Origin: Candidatus Eiseniibacteriota bacterium | GTDB taxonomy: Bacteria; Eisenbacteria; RBG-16-71-46; CAIMUX01; WJJG01 | DNA: 64,000 nucleotides | Direction: 5' to 3' | Assembly: GCA_023129715.1 (NCBI GenBank) | Contig: JAGMBO010000029.1 | Location: 31,018 to 95,017 of the forward strand | Part shown: positions 1-9,190 of the stretch, in pieces | How positions within the stretch are numbered: position 1 is the stretch's first letter | Layout: each line of letters opens with the position of its first letter | The notes under the pieces: model-generated | The model's input: the letters and a program-made list of their open reading frames with translations, nothing else | Told to the model about the DNA's origin: nothing | The model's database searches: none | Position numbers and translations under genes: made by a program

Positions 1-98
1 GAACTGGACGCAGTGCTGCAAGAACGCCGCTGAATCGCTTCGCGCGACTCGGCACAGCCCGATGCGGCGAGCGGACCCTCACGTGGCTCCGGCACTCG

Positions 99-1136
99 TC
101 AGGTTCCCGCGGTTCCCAGCGAAGGCGCGCAACGGATCGGCACTGGTGAACCGGCGGAACCGCGACGCGAGAGCGGCCGGCAGAGAACCGCGTAGCGCCA
201 GGGGCTTCCGCGCCAGCCGTCGAATGGGTAGCAGGTCACAAGCGTCAATCCCCGGCGGGCCGGATCGATAATCGTCTCGTCGGTGTGATCAACGACTTCG
301 ATCGCCGAGACCTGGTAGCCCCGGGTCTCGCCGGCTGTCGTCACGTGGAGCAAGTCGCCGGTCTCGAGCGCTCGCAAGAACCGGAGCCACGTGTCCCGGT
401 GCCCGACTAGAACGCAATTGCCGGGAGCATTGGGCATCGCCGTGCCGTCGAGATGCCCGATGCCGAAGGCCATCGAAGTCCCCGATCCCCCGGTGACGAC
501 GTGACGGCGAACGCCCATCCGTGGGACTTCCAGACGCGCGATCGGGTGGAAATCGGCCCATGGCCAAGGCGGATGCGCCGCGCGGTCGTTCAGGTGGGCG
601 GCGAAGGCCCGGCCGATCAACTGACCGGCCAGAAACCCCTTGGCAGAGAGATAGAGCTGTTCGCCGAGCAGCAAGCCCCCGGCGCTCGAGAGCAACAAGG
701 CAAGCAGGAGTACGACTGTACGCCCGATGGCTCCACGTCTTCCCAGGAGACCCAACAGCCCGTGGCAGAAGTCAGACCCCGCGGATCGTCGATGCCCGGG
801 AGGTCGCGGAGATCGCTGAGATCGTGGAAACCGTGAAGGTCGTGAAGGTCGTGGAGGTCGTGGAGGTCGTGGAGGTCGTGGAGACCACCTGGAGCCGGCG
901 CGCGGCACCGCCGCCTCCGCCTGTGGATGCGACTGGCGGAGCGGAGGCCTGTTCGGCCGCGGCCGCAGATGCTCCCAGCCGGCAACGCCGTGCCAGGCCC
1001 GCCCCCCAGCCGGCGATTGCCACGCAGGCGACGCGGGCCGCGCTCGATCCGGAGACCTCGATGGCCACGCGCGCCCCGCCGGTCCGGAGGGCTCGGTCCA
1101 TCCTGGTGCTAGCCCGCGCATAACACCCTCCGCCAC
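99..1136 (-). CDS. Class GN-type sortase (transpeptidase)
   Basis: Sortase: a membrane-anchored cysteine transpeptidase that cuts a C-terminal LPxTG-like signal and moves the substrate. The catalytic triad is visible as His246 (LVGHRDT), Cys302 (TLVTCYPF) and Arg314 (WRYAV). One membrane segment lies at about residues 139-157. It overlaps the stop of the VIT/VWA gene upstream, the gene order known for the class GN sortase and its single dedicated target. The first ~125 residues are Pro/Arg-rich and built partly on a 9-bp DNA repeat. Sortases of this class are about 200 aa, so the true start may be a non-ATG codon near residue 128; no ATG is available there. The family call is secure; the start is not. 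Confidence 0.85.
   Translation of the reverse strand: MAEGVMRGLAPGWTEPSGPAGRAWPSRSPDRARPASPAWQSPAGGRAWHGVAGWEHLRPRPNRPPLRQSHPQAEAAVPRAGSRWSPRPPRPPRPPRPSRPSRFPRSQRSPRPPGHRRSAGSDFCHGLLGLLGRRGAIGRTVVLLLALLLSSAGGLLLGEQLYLSAKGFLAGQLIGRAFAAHLNDRAAHPPWPWADFHPIARLEVPRMGVRRHVVTGGSGTSMAFGIGHLDGTAMPNAPGNCVLVGHRDTWLRFLRALETGDLLHVTTAGETRGYQVSAIEVVDHTDETIIDPARRGLTLVTCYPFDGWRGSPWRYAVLCRPLSRRGSAGSPVPIRCAPSLGTAGT
833..886. repeat. 9-bp tandem repeat in sortase 5' region
   Basis: Six near-identical 9-bp units (gtgRaggtc). They lie in the Pro/Arg-rich N-terminal stretch of the sortase reading frame. All frames stay open across it, so it does not help to fix the start of the sortase. Confidence 0.9.
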
Positions 1137-3436
1137 ACCCAGAGGAGCAAGAGGCCCAAGGCCAGGGCGCAGAATCCGACGAGACGGTGCAGCGGCCCCA
1201 GCGTCCCGCCGCGCGGCAGTCCGAGAAGCTGTGAGCCGGACGGCAGGGTGTTCGGCATGCGCACCGTGCGGCAGGGGCCTTCGGCCGTGACGGCCTCTTC
1301 GACGGCGACAAGACTCGTATAGCGCGTGACCAAGTTGAAGGCGGTGCCGACTGTGACCACTTGCCGGCGCACGTCGGCAGGGTCGGCGCCCTCGTGCAGG
1401 CGGTCCATCAGCGCGGCGACCTTGGCCCGCGCCCAGCGCAGCGCAATCCCCGCCCCGGCGGGGGCCGCGCCTTCCACCGGAAGGGCAACGTCCCAGGAGC
1501 CACCCGGGATGTTCCCGCGCATGGTGACGACCGCGGGGCTCGTCTCGGGACGCAGGCGCAGAGAAACCAGCAGCGGTTCAGCGGCATGGAGATCGGGCAG
1601 TACCGCGGGATGGATATCGGCAACCGCCACACCATCCCAGGTCAACGTGAGATCGGAGGCTACGGGCCGATCGATCCGGAGAAAGAACTCATCAATGCGG
1701 TTCGACGCCTCGCCCAGGTCGGAGATGAAACCGCAGAGTCCGTGTCCATAGGCAGCCATCTTGCGCATCAGGTAGCGATTCGGCGCACGCCCGATGCCGA
1801 GCACGTGCAGGCGTACCGCTCCGAGGCCCGCGTGGAGTTCCTCGAGCACCGCGGCCTCGTTCCCGACGGCGCCGTCGGTGAGGAAGACAATGCGGCGCAG
1901 GCGATCCCGGCTACCGCGTCCCGGACCGGCCCTGGTCGGGATCTCACCGCTGCCCGCCGCGCTCATCGCCAACGCGCGCTGCAGTGCGGGCAGGATCATC
2001 GTCCCGCCGCCGGCCTCCCGTGCGGCTACCCAGCAGTCTGCCGCGGCGCGGATCTCGCGGTCGCCGGCGGACTGAAAGGTTCGCCGGAAGGCCGAGCTCA
2101 GGTTGTTGAACTCGAGGATGTTGAAGGCGTCGTCGGACCCGAGCCGTCGGAGCGCCGCCCGAAGTGCCTCTCGTGCCTGGGCGATCGAGGGGCCCGCCAT
2201 CGACCCGGAAACATCGATGACGAAGAGCGTCTCTGTCGGCAGCCCGCGTGGCCTGGGCCGTCCCCACGGATCCCGCTCCTCGAGCGCGGGGGGCACGAGC
2301 AGCAACAGGCCGTAGAGGTTCTCGTCGCCATCGCCCCCCTCCTCGAGAAGCAGCGCGACCTGCGGCTCATGGCCCGCCACCGGCTTCCATTGCAGCAGAA
2401 AGTCACGATCGGCGCGCAAGGCGCCATCAGCCGGAACGACGATCCAGCGGGGTCCCGCGTGGGAGATCGCCACGCGATGAGAGGGGCTTTCGAGCCGCTC
2501 GATCGCCACGCCGGGCTGCAGACGAACTTCCAAGGTCACCCGCATCCCGCGCGGATCATCGGTGTGCAGGAAGGGTGCCAGGATCCGATGCGCGTCCGGC
2601 ACTCCCACCGACCTAAGCTCGATCGAGACGGCTTGGGCCACGCCCCCCGCACCCGACTCGCCACGGTGTGGGTCTTGTGCCTCAGCCAACGGCACGAACC
2701 GTGGGGTGAAGGTGAGTGGGAAGGCGAGGTGAAAACGACCATCGTCGTAGGCAACCTCCTCGATGTACTCGAGATTGACCTCGATCGCCTCGCCCGGCGG
2801 AATGTTGGCCGCCGAGATGGTGAAGAGATTCGGGCGTTCCTGATCGAGCAACGCGGCCTTGCGTCCCGCTCGCTTAGCTCGGTCGTAGGTCTGGCGAGCC
2901 TCTTCGCGCTCCTGGATCTCCGCGACGATGCGCCGCCCGCCGATGCGCATCTCCATGCGGTGGACCGCCGCCCGTTCGGGGAGGGGAAAGACATAGACGA
3001 CCTCGATCGCCTCGGCATAGGGATTGTGAAAGTCCTGCCGCACACGGCCCCGCGCCATCAGCCCGGTGATCTCGATGCGCACGCCGGTCTCGCCCCGTGG
3101 CAGGGGGAGCAGCCCCTCCGGAGTGCGACGGAGCAGCTCTCCGGCCCCGATGTCCTCGAGGGCGACAACCCGCTCCGACGCTCCCGCCAGCTCGGGGTTG
3201 GCCTGCGAGTCCCGCGGGAGGAGCAGCAGGCCCGCCAGCAGAACGCCCAGCAAGCCGAGCCGCAGGCCGAGCCGCAGGCCGAACCCCGGGCCGAGCCCCA
3301 GGCCGAGCCCCAGGCCGAGCCCCAGGCCGAGCCCCAGGCCGAGCCCCAGGCCGAGCCCCAGGCCGAGCCCCAGGCCGAGCCCCAGGCCGAGCCCCAGGCC
3401 CCGCCACCCACCAGCGCTGATCTGCCGACCCACCAT
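1109..3436 (-). CDS. VIT/VWA-domain sortase target protein
   Basis: Envelope protein with an N-terminal vault inter-alpha-trypsin (VIT) domain (about residues 85-215) and a von Willebrand A domain with a MIDAS DVSGS motif starting at Asp408. The tail has LPSGS (731) and LPRGG (740), then a hydrophobic segment and Arg-Arg, the layout of a sortase sorting signal. It lies directly upstream of the sortase and matches the family known as marine proteobacterial sortase target protein. The start at 3436 is preferred over 3481 because AGGAGG sits about 8 nt upstream, giving 775 aa. The signal-peptide core is a pure Gly-Leu repeat made by a 12-bp DNA repeat. Which LP motif is cut is not certain. Confidence 0.88.
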   Translation of the reverse strand: MVGRQISAGGWRGLGLGLGLGLGLGLGLGLGLGLGLGLGLGLGLGLGLGPGFGLRLGLRLGLLGVLLAGLLLLPRDSQANPELAGASERVVALEDIGAGELLRRTPEGLLPLPRGETGVRIEITGLMARGRVRQDFHNPYAEAIEVVYVFPLPERAAVHRMEMRIGGRRIVAEIQEREEARQTYDRAKRAGRKAALLDQERPNLFTISAANIPPGEAIEVNLEYIEEVAYDDGRFHLAFPLTFTPRFVPLAEAQDPHRGESGAGGVAQAVSIELRSVGVPDAHRILAPFLHTDDPRGMRVTLEVRLQPGVAIERLESPSHRVAISHAGPRWIVVPADGALRADRDFLLQWKPVAGHEPQVALLLEEGGDGDENLYGLLLLVPPALEERDPWGRPRPRGLPTETLFVIDVSGSMAGPSIAQAREALRAALRRLGSDDAFNILEFNNLSSAFRRTFQSAGDREIRAAADCWVAAREAGGGTMILPALQRALAMSAAGSGEIPTRAGPGRGSRDRLRRIVFLTDGAVGNEAAVLEELHAGLGAVRLHVLGIGRAPNRYLMRKMAAYGHGLCGFISDLGEASNRIDEFFLRIDRPVASDLTLTWDGVAVADIHPAVLPDLHAAEPLLVSLRLRPETSPAVVTMRGNIPGGSWDVALPVEGAAPAGAGIALRWARAKVAALMDRLHEGADPADVRRQVVTVGTAFNLVTRYTSLVAVEEAVTAEGPCRTVRMPNTLPSGSQLLGLPRGGTLGPLHRLVGFCALALGLLLLWVWRRVLCAG
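3289..3396. repeat. 12-bp tandem repeat, nine perfect copies
   Basis: The unit ggccgagcccca occurs nine times without a change, flanked at 3255-3288 by degenerate copies. Read on the minus strand each unit encodes Gly-Leu-Gly-Leu and forms the hydrophobic core of the VIT/VWA signal peptide. Perfect copies suggest recent slippage, so copy number may vary between strains or be misassembled. Confidence 0.97.
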
Positions 3437-3821
3437 GGGACCCCCCTCCTGCCCCCTGTTGCGGCGGCCTCGCCGGGTCATCCGGCCAGCCGCGGCCGCC
3501 TGCGTCAGCCCGCGCCCTGTGGTCCCCGCCCGGGTGGGGCTCCCCCGGCGAGCTGGGAGGACGGCTCTTCATCCCCCCGGACGAGCAGGGGGCAAGGGCT
3601 GTACCAAAACAAACCGACGGAAATACAGCCGGTTACAGGACCCGTCGGGCTGGAGGTGAGAGGGACGTGTCGCCCCCACGGCACACTTCGTTGCATGAGG
3701 GCGACAGCGAGGCGGTGCAGCCAGGAAGGAAGCCCCGGGAAGCTTTCTGGACGGCCCCTCAGGGCGTCGCCGGCCGCCCGCTATTTCAGTGAAGACAACC
3801 CCTTGCGCGGGGATTCCCGCG

Positions 3822-3850
3822 TTGAAATCCGCGCAGCGAGCTAGTATAAT
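3822..3850 (+). promoter_or_regulatory. Sigma-70-type promoter
   Basis: TTGAAA, a 17-bp spacer, then TATAAT at 3845-3850. It points to the secreted Cys-rich gene starting at 3982 and leaves a leader of about 125 nt. This is the best consensus promoter seen in the left half of the window. Confidence 0.75.
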
Positions 3851-3856
3851 ACCCGC

Positions 3857-3981
3857 GCACCTTAGGGGAGGGAGGCAGCTCCTTCGGGGAGTCTAACTAG
3901 AGACTCCATGGAAGGCGCAAAACCCCTCGCGCATCCGAGTGTTAGCATTTCGGCACCTTGTTACCGCACAAGGAGGAGACA
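3857..3981 (+). promoter_or_regulatory. Structured 5' leader of unknown type
   Basis: The leader between the promoter and the ATG at 3982 holds a perfect 7-bp hairpin (3888-3894 with 3901-3907, loop aactag). It ends in the RBS aaggaggag at 3970-3978. I do not recognise a riboswitch class. The rest of the divergent gap 3437-3856 shows no gene. Confidence 0.35.
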
Positions 3982-5358
3982 ATGTCCGCATCCCGTGCTC
4001 CGTGGCGCCTCCTCACGGTCCCTGCGCTCCTGACCGCGGCGGTCCTCTGTGTGACCGCCGTTTCTGCAAGCGCGCAGACCGTTCTCTGGGAGGAAGACTT
4101 CTCGGACGTCAGTGACTGGACAACCTTTCAGGCCACAATCTCAACCGACGGCAACATCGGCACGATCGACATTCCCGCCGATCCCTGGTGGGGCAAGGCC
4201 GAGATGACCGATTGGGTCGATGCACCCTTCGGGTGTGCGCCCAACGCGGTTTGGCTGCATGTCGACTGCACGGCCATCACCGGCCGGGTTCAGGTCAACA
4301 TCATGGACGCGGGCTTCGCCGAGACCAATGTGCTGACCACGCAGGGTGCCGGCGTGTACGACATCGATCTCGATGCCGCGCTCGGCTGGACCGGCCGTCA
4401 GCCGTTCAAGGTCGTTGTCTGGGTCGACTGGGCAGCGCCCGCTTCGGCCAGTTTTGATGTGATGAGAATCACGACGACGGCCGATATGTGGGAAGAGGAG
4501 TTCGAGCCGATCCAGGCTGGCTGGCGCGATGAGACGACCCATCCCGGCTTCAACGCCTACATCACCGATGCCCCCGGGCCCTACGTGCTGATCGAGGAGG
4601 CCCCGGGAGTCGACTTCGGCAAGGTCCTCTCGCCGGTGTTGACAGTCGATGTCGATCAGGCGCCCACCCTGACGGTGGTCGTGATCGACGATGCGGACAA
4701 CTCGAACTTCCTGATCGGCATTCAGGAAGAAGAGGGCGCCTACGAGTTCCGCTGCCTCGGCCGCGGCTACGACGAGGATGTCTTCCAGTTCAACTACAAG
4801 GAAATGATGCAGTGGACCGGCGTGCACACCTTCTCGATCCAGATCGGCGTCGAGTCGGAGGATGTCGACGGCTGGGTGACGATCGACCGGATCACACTCG
4901 ATTGCTCCGATCCTCCGCAGATTCCCGAGCATGCCTGCTGCTTCGAACTCGACAATGAGTGCTTCATGATGACGCACTGGAACTGCCTCGGCGCAGGCGG
5001 CGTGCCCTATGACTGCCACACCTGCGAGTCGGCGGGCGGCTACTTCAACTGCCCCACCTGGCAGGTCTGCTGTGTCGGTGAGACGTGCTACATCACCACC
5101 GAGGATGGCTGCACCGGCATGAGCGGCGACTGGCATCCGGAGTGGGATTCGTGCGGTCCTCCGAACCCCTGCGTGCCGGTGGTGGAACGGGTCTGCTGTG
5201 TCGGTGAGGTGTGCCACATCACCACCGAGGATGGCTGCACCGGCATGAGCGGCGACTGGCATCCGGAGTGGGATTCGTGCGGTCCTCCGAACCCCTGCGT
5301 GCCGGTGGTGCCGGCCGACGATCCGAGCTGGGGTGCGATCAAGGCCCTCTATCGGTAG
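3982..5358 (+). CDS. Secreted Cys-rich repeat protein
   Basis: 458-aa exported protein of unknown role. The start is ATG 3982 behind aaggaggag. A signal peptide ends near ASAQT (about residue 32). The first ~300 residues look like two beta-sandwich, carbohydrate-binding-like modules. The C-terminal 140 residues are Cys-rich, with a 40-residue module (VCCVGE...PNPCVPVV) present twice nearly identically and a diverged copy before it. The protein ends in SWGAIKALYR. I recall similar short Trp-Gly...Tyr-Arg tails on secreted proteins of Eisenbacteria-like genomes and infer a sorting or anchoring tag. It has its own promoter and terminator, so it is monocistronic. Confidence 0.75.
   Translation: MSASRAPWRLLTVPALLTAAVLCVTAVSASAQTVLWEEDFSDVSDWTTFQATISTDGNIGTIDIPADPWWGKAEMTDWVDAPFGCAPNAVWLHVDCTAITGRVQVNIMDAGFAETNVLTTQGAGVYDIDLDAALGWTGRQPFKVVVWVDWAAPASASFDVMRITTTADMWEEEFEPIQAGWRDETTHPGFNAYITDAPGPYVLIEEAPGVDFGKVLSPVLTVDVDQAPTLTVVVIDDADNSNFLIGIQEEEGAYEFRCLGRGYDEDVFQFNYKEMMQWTGVHTFSIQIGVESEDVDGWVTIDRITLDCSDPPQIPEHACCFELDNECFMMTHWNCLGAGGVPYDCHTCESAGGYFNCPTWQVCCVGETCYITTEDGCTGMSGDWHPEWDSCGPPNPCVPVVERVCCVGEVCHITTEDGCTGMSGDWHPEWDSCGPPNPCVPVVPADDPSWGAIKALYR
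5065..5310 (+). repeat. 126-bp-period Cys-module duplication
   Basis: Two copies of a 120-bp segment (5065-5184 and 5191-5310) separated by two codons. Each encodes a 40-residue Cys module with six cysteines. The nucleotide match is nearly perfect, so the duplication is recent or kept alike by conversion. Confidence 0.92.
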
Positions 5359-5445
5359 GGCGAATTGGCTTTGCGCGGTAACTTGCTGCATAGATGAGAA
5401 ATATAGGCGTATGGCTAGACACCTAAGCAGCGCGTCATCGTCTTA

Positions 5446-5477
5446 CGAGGGAGCCTCTTAGGAGGCTCCCTCGTTTT
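5446..5477 (+). terminator. Strong rho-independent terminator
   Basis: A 12-bp perfect stem (5446-5457 with 5462-5473), loop ttag, then TTTT. It lies 88 bp after the Cys-rich gene and separates it from the next secreted protein gene. Confidence 0.92.
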
Positions 5478-5557
5478 CAATCGGGATCCACGGGGAAGTC
5501 GACGGCTGGAGCGGGAGGGCACTCACCCGCCAAGAACCAAGAGAGGGGAAGCTTGCT

Positions 5558-8194
5558 ATGGGGCGACACAAGCTTCTTACCATGCTCTCCGCAGGGCTGC
5601 TGCTCGTTCTGCTGGGAGCCGTGCCGGCCAGGGCCGAAATCGTCTTCGATGATGCCGGCGACCCGATGACTCTCGCCAATGACGGCGACTACGAGGTCGG
5701 GTTTTCCATGACCCACGGCGGCATCGTCTACATCCAAGACAAGACGACCGGCGGCACTCCCTGCATCGGCAATGCCCAGGACGACCTCTGGCGCATCCGC
5801 TTCGATGACGCGGGGCTGATCCGCAGTTCCTCCTTTGCTGCCAAGACCGCCGAGTCTGACTTCTCCTATTCCTGGGATGCGCAAGCAGAACTTCTCTCGC
5901 TGCGCTACGAGTTGCAGGATGGGGCTTCGCTCCTGGTGATGACGGTCGACTTCGCCGCCAATGACGCGGGCTACGTCGACATCACCGGAAACGTCGAGAA
6001 CAACTACGGCGACACGATCCTCGACGTGTACCTGCCCGGCATGCTCGCCTTCGACCCCTATGCGGTCGAGCAGTTCTACTACCCCTACTACGAGGGCGTC
6101 GCCTTCCAGCGTGATTTCTTCCTCGAATTGCGCAGTGTGCAGCAGACCTATCAGCATCTCTTCACCGATTTCGCCGCCCTAGAGTCGAGTGAGGGCAACT
6201 GGGCGATCTACGCGATTCCGGGCGCGGACTTCAGCCCGGCGAGCCTGGGGTTGCGCTACTCGAGCTGGGGGGAAGGCGTCGGCATTTACGAGCATATCTT
6301 CCGGACATCCATCGCCTCGGGCACGACCTGGACCTCAGCGCCGCTGCGCCTGCGCGTCGGCCTGCCGATCCTGGAGACCTTGGCCGCCTTCCGGATCGAT
6401 CGCGGCATCGACGAGATCGCAACCGTGATCGAGAAAACCGGCAAGGATTTCGAGAAGCTCTCCGAAGCACTGCTCGTCAAGATCGACTGTCAGCACGTCC
6501 ACGACTGGGGCTGGGCAGCCCCCGGCGAGACGTTCGCATGGGTCGACAGCGTGGCGGCTCTGCTTCCGCGGTCGAGCATGCTGCACCTGGTCTCCTTCTG
6601 GCCGGGAGGGTTCGACAACAACTATCCCGACTACATTCCGCCGAACGAGGGCTACGGCGACCTGCTCGACTTCCTGGGGATCTTCACCAACGCCCATTCC
6701 CGCGGCCAGGTCGTGATGCCGTACACCAATCCCACCTGGTGGGACGACGAGTCGCCCACGCTTGACTCGCTGGGCACCGATATCGCCGCCTGCGATCGTG
6801 ATGGCAGTCCGATCTATGAGTGCTATGGAGCCAATTGCGGCTATGTCATCTGTCCCGCTCACCGGGCAGTGATTGCCCGCCAGGCGGCCACCGTGGATGA
6901 ATTCACCAAGGCATTCGAAGCCGATATTCTCTTCGAGGATCAGGTTGCCGATCGGCCCTGGACCTATGACGCCAACCCGGCTGAAGCCTCGCAGACCGAT
7001 TACACCGATGCGTTGATCCGGAACGCGGCCACGAGCGCGCAGAGCATTCCCCTGGCTACCGAGGGCATGCTCGATGTCCTCCTGGCCATCGAACTCGGCT
7101 TCTACGACTCGGTCATGCTGGACAAGAAGGCGGGCTGGATCGAGTCCTGGGGCGAGGAGAACTGGGTCACCTTCCCGCTGACGATGCTCGTCGCGCACGA
7201 CAAGGTTATTTTCGGCCAGCACAACCTCGCCGTCGAGGTCATGACTCACAATAAGGAAATGCTGGCCTACAACCTGGCGTACGGCTTCGGTCTCAACTTC
7301 GACCTCACCGGTCAGAGTGGCATGCTCGAGAACAAGTGGCTGGCGATCGCCGAGGCCTTCCAGCGTGAGGCGGCGGCGCGCTGCTGCGGTAAGCGGATGA
7401 CCGACTTCGAGTTCCTCGATGCCAACCAGACGGTGACCCGCAGCGTCTTCGAGGACATCGAGGTCGTCGGCAACCACGGCACGGGAACCTATGACTGGGG
7501 CGATTACCAGATCGCCCCGCAGGGATGTTATGCCGCTGCCGACGACGGCTCCCTGATCGCCGGCGTGTTCACGCGCTTCAACGGCAACGATCTCGATGGT
7601 GAGCACTTCATCGTCCAGCACAAAGCCACCCCCTATCGGATCCTCGTCGAGCAGCCCTTCGGGGAAGAGGCCCTCCTGCGCGTCGACCGCCCGGGCGACT
7701 GGGACGACGATGCCCGCCTGCGTGTCGTCGCCGTGTGCGAGGGCATGCGCGTTGATGTAACCGCCGCCGCGACCACGGAGATCATGCCGAGCTATATCCA
7801 GTTCCTCTGGCAGGAGGAGGTCGCCAACCAATCGGTGCGCCTCTTCCGCTTGACGTACAAGCCGGCGGGAACCGGTGAGCCCCCGGCCGGCACTGAGGAT
7901 GAAAATGTGACCGGGATCGAGTTCGCGCTGCTTCCCAGCCAGCCGAACCCCTTCCATGGCCACACCTCGATCGTCTACGCGCTGCCACAGCGCGAGCACG
8001 TCTCGCTGCGCGTTCACGATCTCAATGGCCGCCTCGTGCGGACCCTGGTCGATAAACCTCAGGATCCGAAGCTGCACGTGGTCTCGTGGGATGGACGGAA
8101 TGATCGCGGGCGGGCTGTCGAATCGGGGATCTACATGATCCGTTATCAGGCGGGGGAAGCGGAGCTGACGCGGCGTTCGATCCTGCTACGCTGA
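5558..8194 (+). CDS. Secreted glycoside-hydrolase-like protein with FlgD-like C-terminus
   Basis: 878 aa, with a signal peptide ending at ARA (about residue 26) and an RBS gagagggg before the ATG. The N-terminal third is beta-rich; the middle (about 270-620) reads like a TIM barrel with many Trp/Asp/Glu motifs (e.g. SFWPGGFDNN, LFEDQ). This resembles DUF6259-type or endo-alpha-N-acetylgalactosaminidase-like enzymes, but I cannot name a substrate. The last ~90 residues form the FlgD-like Ig fold used as a C-terminal sorting domain (QPNPF, LNGRLVRTLV, SGIYMIRY, ending LLR), shared with the C25 peptidase and the selenoprotein of this window. It probably acts outside the cell or at its surface. 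Its 3' end overlaps the convergent HD gene by 9 bp. Confidence 0.65.
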   Translation: MGRHKLLTMLSAGLLLVLLGAVPARAEIVFDDAGDPMTLANDGDYEVGFSMTHGGIVYIQDKTTGGTPCIGNAQDDLWRIRFDDAGLIRSSSFAAKTAESDFSYSWDAQAELLSLRYELQDGASLLVMTVDFAANDAGYVDITGNVENNYGDTILDVYLPGMLAFDPYAVEQFYYPYYEGVAFQRDFFLELRSVQQTYQHLFTDFAALESSEGNWAIYAIPGADFSPASLGLRYSSWGEGVGIYEHIFRTSIASGTTWTSAPLRLRVGLPILETLAAFRIDRGIDEIATVIEKTGKDFEKLSEALLVKIDCQHVHDWGWAAPGETFAWVDSVAALLPRSSMLHLVSFWPGGFDNNYPDYIPPNEGYGDLLDFLGIFTNAHSRGQVVMPYTNPTWWDDESPTLDSLGTDIAACDRDGSPIYECYGANCGYVICPAHRAVIARQAATVDEFTKAFEADILFEDQVADRPWTYDANPAEASQTDYTDALIRNAATSAQSIPLATEGMLDVLLAIELGFYDSVMLDKKAGWIESWGEENWVTFPLTMLVAHDKVIFGQHNLAVEVMTHNKEMLAYNLAYGFGLNFDLTGQSGMLENKWLAIAEAFQREAAARCCGKRMTDFEFLDANQTVTRSVFEDIEVVGNHGTGTYDWGDYQIAPQGCYAAADDGSLIAGVFTRFNGNDLDGEHFIVQHKATPYRILVEQPFGEEALLRVDRPGDWDDDARLRVVAVCEGMRVDVTAAATTEIMPSYIQFLWQEEVANQSVRLFRLTYKPAGTGEPPAGTEDENVTGIEFALLPSQPNPFHGHTSIVYALPQREHVSLRVHDLNGRLVRTLVDKPQDPKLHVVSWDGRNDRGRAVESGIYMIRYQAGEAELTRRSILLR

Positions 8195-8761
8195 TTCGCC
8201 CGCCAGGCTGAGCTGATCGGCGATCGCCGTCATCGCGCCGACGACCGTCACGACGTGCTCATCGAAGTCGACAGCGAGCAACTCGGCCCCGCCGCGGATC
8301 TCATCGCGGTTGACCGCCCGGGCGAAACCTTTGTCCTTCATCTTCTTCTTGACCGACTTCGGCTTCACATCCGCCACGCACCGCCCCGGCCGCACCAGGG
8401 CGACGGCGGTGATGAACCCGGTCAATTCATCCACCGCGAAGAGGGCCTTCTCCATCGGGGACTCGGGGGTGACCCCGGTGTGGGCGGCGTGCGAGAGGAT
8501 CGCGCGGATCAGCTCCTCCGGGTAGTCCCGCTCCCGCAGGATCTCCGCGCCCTTCCGGGGATGCTCCGCGGCGGTCGGGTGGCGCTCGTAGTCGAAGTCG
8601 TGCAACAGCCCGACGACGCCCCATTGCTCCTCATCACCACCCAGCTTGCGGGCATAGGCGCGCATGGCCGCCTCGACCGCCAGGGCATGCCTGATCAAGC
8701 TCTCGCTCCGAGTGAACTCCGTCAGCAAGGACCAAGCTTCCTCGCGCGTGGGGTATTCCAT
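8186..8761 (-). CDS. HD-domain phosphohydrolase
   Basis: 191-aa cytosolic metal-dependent phosphohydrolase of the HDIG type. The His-Asp pair is in LLHDFDY, preceded by RHALAVE and followed by ILSHAAH and VDELTGF, the usual order H...HD...H...D. The start at 8761 is chosen because GGAGGAGAGC lies directly upstream; ATG 8773 would lack an RBS. The substrate is unknown; members act on nucleotides or other phosphoesters. Confidence 0.8.
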   Translation of the reverse strand: MEYPTREEAWSLLTEFTRSESLIRHALAVEAAMRAYARKLGGDEEQWGVVGLLHDFDYERHPTAAEHPRKGAEILRERDYPEELIRAILSHAAHTGVTPESPMEKALFAVDELTGFITAVALVRPGRCVADVKPKSVKKKMKDKGFARAVNRDEIRGGAELLAVDFDEHVVTVVGAMTAIADQLSLAGESA

Positions 8762-9190
8762 GCTCTCCTCCATCCTCGGGGCGCCCGGGCGGCACGATCC
8801 TCGGGTGTCCCCCCAGCCGGCCTTCCCGCCGCTCGCATGCTACGAGCACGGGGGCAGACCCGCAACCAACTCCAATGGCCAGCCGGCAGTGGACGGCGGG
8901 AGCCGGCAACCGACGGCACGCCGGCAGTGGACGGCGGGAGCTCGCGGCGATGATCTGCCTGCGTCCCATCGGAGAACCGCAACTCGGTGGCCACGCACTC
9001 GCAGTGTGTGTTCCCAGCTTTTGCTGGCCGCCGGCCGGGCCGCGGGAGTATGATGGGTCGCTCAGAGTCTTCCGGAGGCTCTGCGCCCCCGCCCGTCCAG
9101 GGTGGTGCGGCCGCGTAATCAGCTTTCCAATAAGAAGATACGTGGCCCCGGCGCGGCAAGTCCTCCGTCGCCACCGGAGGGAAAGCGCTG
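8762..9190. other. Non-coding gap upstream of thiC
   Basis: No gene seen. A 21-bp direct repeat beginning gccggcagtgg occurs at about 8882 and again about 38 bp later. I looked for a TPP riboswitch in front of thiC and found neither the CTGAGA nor the ACCTGATC core. Confidence 0.6.

Noticed and set aside
1361..3844. Long plus-strand reading frame of more than 800 codons opposite the VIT/VWA gene
   Set aside because: It is the antisense of a gene with clear domains in GC-rich DNA; it has no RBS or recognisable domain.
3857..3981. c-di-GMP-I riboswitch in the leader of the Cys-rich gene
   Set aside because: A GGCGCAAA-like stretch is present but the rest of the GEMM core is not.
4141..5391. 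Long minus-strand frame opposite the Cys-rich protein
   Set aside because: The plus-strand gene has signal peptide, promoter, RBS and terminator; the antisense frame has none.
8762..9190. TPP riboswitch upstream of thiC
   Set aside because: The conserved core sequences were not found.
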